A DNA stretch of 35,245 nt from Candidatus Latescibacterota bacterium. GTDB lineage: Bacteria; Krumholzibacteriota; Krumholzibacteriia; G020349025. Positions 17,277 through 24,344 of the stretch are shown here, one piece after another. The notes below the pieces were generated by a model, which did no database searches, was not told the origin of the DNA, and was given only the letters and a program-made list of their open reading frames with translations. The position numbers and the translations under genes are program-made. The stretch covers positions 1,775,767 through 1,811,011 of the forward strand of contig CP070763.1 in assembly GCA_020349025.1 (NCBI GenBank), in the 5' to 3' direction. The number at the start of each line of letters is the position of its first letter. Within the stretch, counting starts at the first letter, position 1.

Positions 17277-19664
17277 TCAAACGCCGAAGGCATCCTTGAG
17301 CCGGGCCCAGAACCCGCGTTTCTTGCGCATGCCGAGCCAACGGTCGCGGCGCGCGTCGTCGTTGGGGCCACGCTTGGCGTCGCGGTCCCACCAACCGCCA
17401 TGCTCCCTGCAGGCCTTTCGCGGCGCCGTCCCCTCCATGTAGGCGGCGATCTCGACGCTCGGGCAGCGCCTTGTGGCGACCTCACCCGTGTTCGGATCGA
17501 TGCGCCGGAAAGCGATCCCGGGTGGCGGCTCGAAATCCTCGTCCCATCCCTGTCCGAGCCATCCCCGCATGAGAAGCGCCCAGACGGGAAGTGCCGCGTG
17601 GGCGCCCGTGAGCCCCGTTTCCGCGTAGTCGTCGTACCCGACCCAGACGGTCGTGACCACTTCGGGTGTGTAGCCCACGAACCAGGAATCGCGCGTGCCG
17701 TCCGAGGTTCCCGTTTTGCCCGTTGCCAGGTGGCGGAAGCCGTAGCGCTCCGCCGAGCGGCCGGTGCCGGTGCGCATCGCACCCACGAGCATGTCGGTCA
17801 CGACATATGCCACCTGCGCATCCAGAATGCGTGTGCGTTCGCCCTGCAGCGAGAGCGGCGCCGCGTCTCGGTGACGCACCTCGACGAGCGCGCGCGGGGT
17901 GACGGCAAAGCCGCCGTTGGAGAGCGAGGCGTAGGCGCGCGAGAGGCGCACGGGGGAGGTGTCGACCGCACCGAGGAGGATCGATGGGTTCTGCGGCACA
18001 CGCTCGCGGATGCCGAGATGCTCGGCGAGCTGCGCCACCTTGTCGACGCCGACATCCATGCCCAACGCCACGGTGGCCGCGTTGATCGACTGCGCCAGTG
18101 CCTGCCGCGCCGTCACCCAACCGCGGTACTGGTCGTCGAAGTTGGCCGGGCGCCAGCGTTGCCGTCCGACGCGGTACTCGCGTTGCTCGTCGGGCAGCCA
18201 GCTCGACTGTGTGATGCTTGGATTGCGCGTGCGCCCGCCGAGCGCTGCCAGGAAGACGATCGGCTTGAACGTGCTGCCCACCGGACGGGCGATGTCGATG
18301 GCGCGGTTGAACGGTGCGCGGGCGAAATCGGTGCCACCGACGACGGCTCGCAGCGCCCCACTGTGCGAGTCGAGGACGACCACCGCTCCCTGCAGCTTCG
18401 CATCGTCGTGCCGTTTCGCGGTGCGCGTTGCCGCGTCCTTCAAGCCCGCCTCCAGTGCGCGGCTGGCGCGCAGCTGCAGGAGCGGATCGACGCCGATCAC
18501 GAGCGTTGCAGGCGCGCGGATCCGGTGCTTCGTGTGCGCGCTCGCCCACTCCTTCTCCAGGAGGTCGAAGTAGTACGCCATCTGGCTGCTGGCGAAGTCG
18601 AAGCGCTCGCCCGACGCAAGCAGCAGGGACGCGGCGTCGTCGCCGCGGGCTGCAGCGTCCGGCTCCTGCGCCGGGGGCTCGACGTCGTCGATCGCGGCCG
18701 CGACCGCGTCTGCATACGGCTGCAAGCGGTCCGGGTTGCGCAGCGGAGAGGCGGCGTTCGGGGCGCGAATCGCTGCTGCAAGCTCGATCTGCTCGCGGCG
18801 CTCCAGCTCGCGCAGCGGCTTGCCGAAGAAGTGGCGCGCGCCCTCGGCGACGCCGTGAATGGCGAAGGGGCCCTCCTGGCCCAGGTACACCTCGTTGAGA
18901 TACACCTGCAGGATCTTCTTCTTCGGGAAGCGCCGCTCCAGCTCCAGCGCCACCACGGCTTCGTCGATCTTCGCATGCAGCGAGCGGCCGCGGCGCTCGA
19001 GAATCTGCTTCACCACCTGCTGAGTGATCGTGCTGCCCCCCTCCGCGATGCGGCGCTCGCGCAGGTTGCGCAGGAGAGCCCGCGCGATGCCACGACCGTC
19101 GAGACCGGCGTGACCGAAGAAGCGGCGATCCTCCGCGGCCAGCACGGCGAGCACGAGCCCGGGCGGAATCTCCGCGTAGCGCCGCGGTGCGCGCCGTTCC
19201 CACAGAGAGCGGCGGAAGGAGGTCAGGTGCTCCTCCGGGAGCAGAGCGCGATGGCGCTCGCGTCCATCCACCTCGATGTGGTCGACGACAGGCCCATCGA
19301 GGCGCAGCGACACGAGCGGGCCGGCGTCGTCCCCGGGGCCGGCGTGTTGCTGGAAGAGAATGGCGCCTGCTCCGACGTGGAACTCACCCGGCCGGGGGCG
19401 CGTCGACACGCGACGATATCCGGCGCGGTCGAGCCGGGCGGCGATGCCCGTGGCGCGTGCGTCGGTGCCGACTCGAATCGACGCCGGTTGCGACACGATG
19501 CGGTAGTAGTGGTTCTGGGCCAGGGCTTCGAACTCGCTGAGGACCCGCGAGCGCAGGGCGCCCAGGTGGATGAGGTAGAGGACCGAGAGGCCAACCACCA
19601 GGAGCGCCAAGGTCAGCGTCGAAAGGCGCAGGGCGCGCCGGAGCTTCCGCTTCTCCCACCGCAT
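17277..19664 (-). CDS. Class A penicillin-binding protein, PBP1-type
   Basis: A bifunctional peptidoglycan synthase of 795 aa: glycosyltransferase (GT51) plus transpeptidase, anchored by one N-terminal membrane segment (about residues 14-34). The GT51 part has 'AVLAAEDRRFFGHAGLD' with the catalytic Glu near residue 178, then 'EGGSTITQQVVKQ' and 'KILQVYLNEVYLGQ'. The transpeptidase has all three motifs: SxxK in 'PVGSTFKP' (Ser464), SxN in 'AQSINAATVAL' (Ser527) and KTG in 'ATGKTGTSDGTRDSWFVGYTPE' (Lys650). Between membrane and GT51 lies a segment of about 110 residues like the UB2H region of PBP1b. ATG 19664 is chosen because GGAGG (19671-19675) lies six bases upstream; ATG 19670 directly abuts that site. 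A candidate promoter lies at 19696-19723. Confidence 0.93.
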   Translation of the reverse strand: MRWEKRKLRRALRLSTLTLALLVVGLSVLYLIHLGALRSRVLSEFEALAQNHYYRIVSQPASIRVGTDARATGIAARLDRAGYRRVSTRPRPGEFHVGAGAILFQQHAGPGDDAGPLVSLRLDGPVVDHIEVDGRERHRALLPEEHLTSFRRSLWERRAPRRYAEIPPGLVLAVLAAEDRRFFGHAGLDGRGIARALLRNLRERRIAEGGSTITQQVVKQILERRGRSLHAKIDEAVVALELERRFPKKKILQVYLNEVYLGQEGPFAIHGVAEGARHFFGKPLRELERREQIELAAAIRAPNAASPLRNPDRLQPYADAVAAAIDDVEPPAQEPDAAARGDDAASLLLASGERFDFASSQMAYYFDLLEKEWASAHTKHRIRAPATLVIGVDPLLQLRASRALEAGLKDAATRTAKRHDDAKLQGAVVVLDSHSGALRAVVGGTDFARAPFNRAIDIARPVGSTFKPIVFLAALGGRTRNPSITQSSWLPDEQREYRVGRQRWRPANFDDQYRGWVTARQALAQSINAATVALGMDVGVDKVAQLAEHLGIRERVPQNPSILLGAVDTSPVRLSRAYASLSNGGFAVTPRALVEVRHRDAAPLSLQGERTRILDAQVAYVVTDMLVGAMRTGTGRSAERYGFRHLATGKTGTSDGTRDSWFVGYTPEVVTTVWVGYDDYAETGLTGAHAALPVWALLMRGWLGQGWDEDFEPPPGIAFRRIDPNTGEVATRRCPSVEIAAYMEGTAPRKACREHGGWWDRDAKRGPNDDARRDRWLGMRKKRGFWARLKDAFGV

Positions 19665-19695
19665 CGCCATCCTCCGTCCCCGGCACCCGCTTCGC

Positions 19696-19723
19696 AGCAT
19701 AGCGTCATCGCGGAGGGAGGCAA
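19696..19723 (-). promoter_or_regulatory. Candidate promoter for the PBP gene
   Basis: On the minus strand, TTGCCT (19723-19718), a 16-base spacer and TATGCT (19701-19696) resemble a sigma70-type promoter. Transcription would begin around 19689 and leave a leader of about 25 bases with GGAGG before the PBP start at 19664. Confidence 0.38.
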
Positions 19724-19816
19724 GTGGAGTTCGGGCGGCTGTCAGGAGGCAGCGCCAGCGCGACCCTGCGGCACGGAGCCGCGCCCGCGTGCTGGCGCCC
19801 GGCCGCGCGCCGCGCA

Positions 19817-19822
19817 TAGACT
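19817..19822 (+). promoter_or_regulatory. Candidate -10 element for a leaderless start
   Basis: TAGACT lies eight bases before ATG 19831 (five before GTG 19828), and no Shine-Dalgarno-like sequence is present. This spacing is what a leaderless message would show. No convincing -35 hexamer was found. Confidence 0.25.
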
Positions 19823-19830
19823 CCGGCGTG

Positions 19831-20667
19831 ATGACCTCCTACCTCGAGTTCGCTCGCGTACTACCGCGCCCCGATCCGCGCCAGATCGAGTCGTTCCTCG
19901 AGCACGTGTCGGAGGCGGACAACTGGCTCAAGCTGCTGCCGCTCGAGGGGGGGCCCGAACTGTGTGTGCTTCTCGACCCCAACGCCGGGGCGCGCGTGAA
20001 CCGTTTTGCAGAGAGCGGACAGTACGTGGTCGAGACGCTGACCCCCGCAAGCGAGCTCCTGCACGGGAGCGAGCTTCCCACCGACGAGTACCGCAGCCGT
20101 TTCGGCTTCCTCGGCTACCACGTTCAGACCGGGGGCGGAACGCTTGCCTTGGAGGGCGGCGTCTTCATCCGCGCCCTGATGCCGCAGCCGGGGATCATCC
20201 ATGCGGGTGCCCTTCTCCCGATCCCGCAGGCGCTGCGCCAAACGGCGGCGCGTCCGGGCGCCTTCCTGCATGGCACCTTGCGCGGCGCCAGCGATGCCGG
20301 GGGCGCACGCCGTTTCCGCTACGCCGTCGAGCGACTCGCCAAGCTCGAGAGTGTTCCAGACGCCGATCCGCTCATCGAGCGCATTCGCTCCTGGATCGAG
20401 CGGAGCAAGCGAGAGGACGAGTCCGGCTTTCGCGACTGGCTGCGCAGCAGGCACGACCAGTCACCCGAGGAGCTGGACGAGCCTGGACGCTGGCGCCATT
20501 ACGTGGAGTGGCGTGACGACGACGCGTGCATGCGTCTGCACGCCGAGCAGGACCGTTCCTTCCAGACGACCGGGATCCCGGAGGAAGTCACCGCACGCCA
20601 CGGGCGGGCCGTCGAGGCGGTGCGTCGATCGATCCACGCCATGCTGGCGACATTGGATACGCTGTGA
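19831..20667 (+). CDS. Unrecognised 278-aa protein
   Basis: A clearly coding frame whose family I do not recognise. It has no signal peptide or membrane segment and looks like a soluble cytoplasmic protein. The N-terminal half is mixed alpha/beta ('LEFARVLPRPDPRQIESFLEHV', then 'GFLGYHVQTGGGTLALEGGVFI'). The C-terminal half is helical and very charged ('IERIRSWIERSKREDESGFRDW', 'RWRHYVEWRDDDACMRLHAEQD'). No catalytic motif stands out. ATG 19831 directly follows a GTG at 19828, and neither has a ribosome-binding site, so the message may be leaderless. It is divergent from the PBP gene and convergent with the lipocalin-like gene. Coding is likely because several antisense frames here read as noise while this one has sustained, protein-like composition. 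Confidence 0.65.
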   Translation: MTSYLEFARVLPRPDPRQIESFLEHVSEADNWLKLLPLEGGPELCVLLDPNAGARVNRFAESGQYVVETLTPASELLHGSELPTDEYRSRFGFLGYHVQTGGGTLALEGGVFIRALMPQPGIIHAGALLPIPQALRQTAARPGAFLHGTLRGASDAGGARRFRYAVERLAKLESVPDADPLIERIRSWIERSKREDESGFRDWLRSRHDQSPEELDEPGRWRHYVEWRDDDACMRLHAEQDRSFQTTGIPEEVTARHGRAVEAVRRSIHAMLATLDTL

Positions 20668-20707
20668 CGTGCGGGGCGTGAGGCGCGTCCGGCGGCGTCG
20701 AGTCGGC

Positions 20708-21172
20708 TCAGGGGCGGTCCCCGGAGCCGCTGACGCCACGGCCGTTGCCCGAGGAGCGGCGATTCTCGACGCCGGAGGCCATCGCCGGAGTCGCTCGCTG
20801 CAGGGCGGCGTCGGGGTCGTGCAGCGTCAAGTGCAGACCGGATTCACCGAGGTCGAAGCCGTAGACGAAGAGGCGGCGAAGGACCTGGTCGGGAGGGGAA
20901 GCGAAGACGCGGTAGACGGCAATCTCGCCCGCAGCATCCGAGGAGACGGGATCGAACGTCACAACCAGCGTGTCGGCGGAGACTTCCCATGAGGCGGTGC
21001 GACTGCCGGCCCGGAGCCGCCCCGCCTCGTCCAGCTCCCACACAACTTCGAGTCCATCACGCTCGCCCACCCAGCGTCCGGTGAGCCAGTCGGGGTCGAT
21101 ACCCAGCGCTCCGGTCGCCAGGAAGCCGACCAGGAGCACGGCGTAGACGGGAACACGCACGTAACGGTGCAA
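20708..21172 (-). CDS. Small secreted beta-rich (lipocalin-like) protein
   Basis: A 154-aa protein with an apparent Sec signal peptide ('VRVPVYAVLLVGFLATGALG') followed by a beta-rich domain beginning 'WLTGRWVGERDGLEVVWELDEAGRL', like the GxW opening of lipocalin-type barrels, and continuing 'ASWEVSADTLVVTFDPVSS'. The last 25 or so residues are Ser/Gly/Arg-rich and look unstructured. The start is uncertain. TTG 21172 with AGAGGG close upstream begins the protein at the signal peptide, and codons upstream of it have a less GC-rich third position than the gene proper. ATG 21259 and ATG 21295 are alternatives, the latter overlapping the methyltransferase gene. Function unknown; a ligand-binding or envelope role is a guess. 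Confidence 0.55.
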   Translation of the reverse strand: MHRYVRVPVYAVLLVGFLATGALGIDPDWLTGRWVGERDGLEVVWELDEAGRLRAGSRTASWEVSADTLVVTFDPVSSDAAGEIAVYRVFASPPDQVLRRLFVYGFDLGESGLHLTLHDPDAALQRATPAMASGVENRRSSGNGRGVSGSGDRP

Positions 21173-21270
21173 GTGACCCTCTCTGGGTTCATCCTGGAGT
21201 TGGAGCCCCGCGACGTGGGGATGGATGGGCTCTTTGGACCCCTGAAGCATGAATCGCATTCGCCCATCCG

Positions 21271-22827
21271 TCAAGTGCGCTGCTGGGTCTGCCATAGGTA
21301 GAGGGCGATCGCGGTCGCTGTCGAGGCGTTCAGCGACTCGATCCCGGGCCGCATCGGGATGCGCAGCCGAGCGGAGGCGTGCAGACTCGGCGGCAGGCCC
21401 GGACCCTCGATTCCTGCCACCAAGCCGAAGGCGGGCGGGAACTGGAACGGCTCGATCTCCTGCCCTTTCGGCGAGAGGGCGATCAGCGGGGCCCCCGTCA
21501 CCTCCAGAGCCTGGAGCGAGGGTCCACGCAGGAGGGGCAGGCGCAGCAGGGTGCTGCCGCCGGCGGCTCGCACGCTGCGCGGGTGGAACGGGTTCGCCGC
21601 CCCCTCCAGCATCACGGCCCGCGTCACGCCGAAAGCCGCCGCGCTCCGCAGCAACGCTCCCACGTTCTCCGGGTCCTGGAAGGGGAGAAACAGCGTGCAC
21701 CCGGGCGGCCAGTCGCGATCCTCCCACTCTCGAGCCTGCGGAACGCGGATGAGCAGGAGCGGAGGGCCGGTCCCGAAGGAATCGACACGCCGGAAGAGCT
21801 CGGGGGAGAGGCGATCCCACTCCAACGCCGGGGGCGCTTCGGCTGGGGGCGCCGGCGCTCCCGCCGTGATCCAGGCGACACAACGCTCCGGGTCATCGCG
21901 GACGATCTCCAGGATGGGGCGCATGCCCGCGACGAGAGCGAGGCCCGTCTTGCGAATCGCGCGCCCGCTTCGGAGCGCCAACAGACGTTTGAAGCGAGCG
22001 TTGCCGGCGCTTCGGATCTCGTGCGCGCGCCAGGTGTGGCCGGCCGCCGCACCGGATGCGGCGCTCGCGTCGCCCGCGGCCGCCAGCTGCGCACCGGGCG
22101 TGCGGTCGACAGGCGGCGGCGACATCGGCCTGCTCTCTGTGCGGCGTTGCACGACCACCAACCTGCGCGCGTGTGGCGTCTGCGGAATCACGTACTCCCG
22201 ATCCAGCGTCACACGATACGAATCCGCATGGTCGCGCGCCACCGCATCGAGCTCCCCTCCACATCCCGGTCCCTTCATGAACAGAATGCGTACACCCGGC
22301 TCGATCCAGGTGGACAGGCGCCGAAGCGTGTCGGGGATGGCCTCGACGGCGCGCGTGATGACACCCGCCACGTGCCCTTCGAACTTGCGACCGATGCGTT
22401 GGTGCACGATCTCGACATCGCGCAACGCGAGCGCCCCGACCGCTTCGCGAAGGAACCCGACGCGCTTGGCGCGCGCTTCGGCCAGGATCATCTGCAGATC
22501 CGGGCGCATGATCTTGAGCGGGATTCCTGGAAAGCCGGCACCGCTGCCCAGGTCGAGGAGCGGTGAGGGGAGGTCGACGAGCGTCGCGACGAGCGCGCTG
22601 TCGACGTACAGCTTCAGCACCATGTTGTCGAAGCTGTGGAGACGCGTGAGATCGAGCTCGGCGTTGCGTTGACGCAGGAGCTGGTGAAAACGCCAGAAGA
22701 GATCGACCTGCGTTGCAGAGAGGCGGATCCCGCTGCGCGCAAACAGGGCTTGCAGTCGCTCCGGGCCGGGCGGCTGCGGCTGGCGCCGCCCTTGAGGTGT
22801 CTGCGTTCTCGAGCGCACGAAGTCCAT
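21271..22827 (-). CDS. Fusion of RsmG and SpoU/TrmH rRNA methyltransferases
   Basis: One uninterrupted 518-aa frame contains two RNA methyltransferases. Residues 1-230 are RsmG (GidB), which makes m7G527 in 16S rRNA: 'RQRNAELDLTRLHSFDNMVLK', SAM motif 'LLDLGSGAGFPGIPLK' (about 90-105), 'RKRVGFLREA'-like helix and 'ITRAVE'. An Ala/Gly/Pro-rich linker (about 235-263) leads to a SPOUT enzyme of the SpoU/TrmH type: a substrate-binding segment 'IRSAGNARFKRLLAL', motif 1 'FQDPENVGALLRSAAAFG' with Asn388 and Arg394, motif 2 'LVAGIEGPGLP' and motif 3 'IPMRPGIESLNASTATAIALY'. The SPOUT target could be 23S rRNA or tRNA. ATG 22827 is the likely start. An internal ATG at 22125, with AGCAGG just before it, could also give a free 284-aa SPOUT protein. 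Confidence 0.85.
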   Translation of the reverse strand: MDFVRSRTQTPQGRRQPQPPGPERLQALFARSGIRLSATQVDLFWRFHQLLRQRNAELDLTRLHSFDNMVLKLYVDSALVATLVDLPSPLLDLGSGAGFPGIPLKIMRPDLQMILAEARAKRVGFLREAVGALALRDVEIVHQRIGRKFEGHVAGVITRAVEAIPDTLRRLSTWIEPGVRILFMKGPGCGGELDAVARDHADSYRVTLDREYVIPQTPHARRLVVVQRRTESRPMSPPPVDRTPGAQLAAAGDASAASGAAAGHTWRAHEIRSAGNARFKRLLALRSGRAIRKTGLALVAGMRPILEIVRDDPERCVAWITAGAPAPPAEAPPALEWDRLSPELFRRVDSFGTGPPLLLIRVPQAREWEDRDWPPGCTLFLPFQDPENVGALLRSAAAFGVTRAVMLEGAANPFHPRSVRAAGGSTLLRLPLLRGPSLQALEVTGAPLIALSPKGQEIEPFQFPPAFGLVAGIEGPGLPPSLHASARLRIPMRPGIESLNASTATAIALYLWQTQQRT

Positions 22828-22882
22828 CCCGAAGCAGATGCAGAGGTCGAACCTGCGGCGAAGCACAGAGTCTATCGGCTTC

Positions 22883-22911
22883 TTGCAGGGCAATCCAGCC
22901 ACCGCGATAAT
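22883..22911 (+). promoter_or_regulatory. Candidate promoter for the acyltransferase gene
   Basis: TTGCAG (22883-22888), a 17-base spacer and GATAAT (22906-22911) form one of the best sigma70-like matches in the window. It lies 30 bases before the PlsC-type start at 22942, in the 114-base divergent gap from the methyltransferase fusion gene. Confidence 0.45.
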
Positions 22912-22941
22912 GCCGCGAGCCTGGATCCGACGCAGATCGCC

Positions 22942-24309
22942 ATGGACACACCGCTTCTCTATCGCCTGACCCGCAGCCTCGTCCACCTTGCGGTGGGCGT
23001 CTACTTCCGTAAGCTCGAGGTCGCTTGTGCCGAGCCCATCCCGCAGGGGCCGGCGATCTTCGCTGCGAACCATCCGCAATCGGTGACCGACGCGCTGGTG
23101 CTCGGTCTGGCGACGGAGCGCATGGTGCACTACCTGGCGCACAGCGGCATGTTCGAGAATCGCGTGCGCGCCTGGTTCCTGCGCCAGAGCGGTGTCATTC
23201 CCGTTTACCGGCGCGCCGACGCCGGAGAGAGCGTCGCGCGCAACGTCGACATGTTCTCCGAATGCCGCCGGGTGATGCAGAGGGGGGGCGCGCTCGGGAT
23301 CTTTCCGGAAGGGGTCAGCGCAGACTTGCCGCGCCTGCAGAAGCTGAAGACGGGGACCGCGCGCATTGCGCTCGAGAGCGAGGCGGCGAACGATTGGACG
23401 CTCGGCGTGGCCATCGTGCCGGTCGGTTTGCACTTCGAGAGCCGCCGCTTTCGCAGCCGCGTCCTCGTTCGCTTCGGTCCACAGATCCAGGTCCTCGATC
23501 AGCGTGCCGCCTACGTGGAGGATCCGGTCGAAACGGTGCACCAGGTCACGAGCACACTCGAAGACGCGATCCGTGGCCTCGTCGTGGAGCTGTCCCACAC
23601 CGAATTCGAGCAGTTCGTGCGCGACGTCGAGGAGGTCTATCGCTCCGAGCTGCTCGATCGTCCCGAGCTTCCGATCCCGGGCGACTCTCGCCTGCAGCGC
23701 GAGCAGTGGGTGTCACGCGAGATTCCGCGCGCGCTCGACTACTTCCGCAAGGAGGATCCACGGACGATCGAGCGCTTGGCGCGGTCGCTGCGCAACCACC
23801 AGCGCAAGCTGCGGCGCTTCCGGCTGCAGGATGCGATGCTCAAGGAGCAGGATCGAAGCGTGCGCGGTGAGGGGCTGCGTTGGGCCGTTCTGGGAGCCTT
23901 GGGTTTGCCGGTTGCAGCCTACGGCGTGGTGTGGAACTACGTTCCCTACAAGCTGACCGGATGGTTCGCGGATCGCCTCGTGCGGGAGGAGACCAAGCGC
24001 CACTTCGCCCAGCTCAGCGTCGGCACGCTGCTCTACCTGCTCTACTACCCGCTGCTGCTCCTGCTCGCGTACCGCGTCCTCGAGCCGCTCGCAACCGTTC
24101 TCTTCGCCGTGAGCTTGCCGCTGAGCGGATTCTTCGCACGCGCCTACGCGCGTTGGAGCGTGCGACGTCGGCGCATGCTGCGTCTTGCGTTCCTCGAGCT
24201 CACGAACGCCTGGTTGCTCGGCAAGCTCCGTCGTCAACGCCAGCAGCTCGTCGCGCAGCTGGACGCCGCGCTCGCCGAATATCTGCGGGCGCGTTCCTCG
24301 TCGACGTGA
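22942..24309 (+). CDS. PlsC-family glycerolipid acyltransferase with membrane tail
   Basis: A 455-aa acyltransferase of the PlsC family that should esterify a glycerol-phosphate acceptor at the membrane. The catalytic His and Asp are in 'AANHPQSVTDALVLG' (His44, Asp50), spaced HX5D instead of the usual HX4D. This variant spacing is also seen in Gpt2/Sct1-type glycerol-3-phosphate acyltransferases and in bacterial relatives. The acceptor motif 'GIFPEGVSADLPRLQKLKTGTARIA' is intact. After about residue 300 come a charged helical stretch and two or three hydrophobic segments ('WAVLGALGLPVAAYGVVWNYVP', 'LLYLLYYPLLLLLAYRVL', 'ATVLFAVSLPLSGFFA'). ATG 22942 has no good ribosome-binding site. It is convergent with the winged-helix regulator gene. 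Whether it acts at the sn-1 or sn-2 position cannot be told. Confidence 0.82.
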   Translation: MDTPLLYRLTRSLVHLAVGVYFRKLEVACAEPIPQGPAIFAANHPQSVTDALVLGLATERMVHYLAHSGMFENRVRAWFLRQSGVIPVYRRADAGESVARNVDMFSECRRVMQRGGALGIFPEGVSADLPRLQKLKTGTARIALESEAANDWTLGVAIVPVGLHFESRRFRSRVLVRFGPQIQVLDQRAAYVEDPVETVHQVTSTLEDAIRGLVVELSHTEFEQFVRDVEEVYRSELLDRPELPIPGDSRLQREQWVSREIPRALDYFRKEDPRTIERLARSLRNHQRKLRRFRLQDAMLKEQDRSVRGEGLRWAVLGALGLPVAAYGVVWNYVPYKLTGWFADRLVREETKRHFAQLSVGTLLYLLYYPLLLLLAYRVLEPLATVLFAVSLPLSGFFARAYARWSVRRRRMLRLAFLELTNAWLLGKLRRQRQQLVAQLDAALAEYLRARSSST

Positions 24310-24313
24310 CGCA

Positions 24314-24329
24314 CGCGCTTCGAAGCGCG
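24314..24329. terminator. Palindromic hairpin between convergent genes
   Basis: The perfect 16-base palindrome built on GCGCTTCGAAGCGC lies in the 35 bases between the convergent stops of the acyltransferase and winged-helix genes. It could fold into a short stem on either strand. Neither side carries a T-run, so it is at best a weak or factor-assisted bidirectional terminator. Confidence 0.35.
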
Positions 24330-24344
24330 CACGGAGAGTGTGGC

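Noticed and set aside
17400..20516. An open frame of over 1000 codons on the plus strand, antisense to the PBP gene
   Set aside because: It is the mirror of a strongly coding GC-rich gene: Arg/His/Val-rich composition, no domain motifs, no ribosome-binding site. The minus strand carries all PBP motifs.
22828..23598. Upstream extension of the RsmG-SpoU frame
   Set aside because: This part is antisense to the acyltransferase gene and shows no RsmG-like sequence before about residue 20 of the chosen start.
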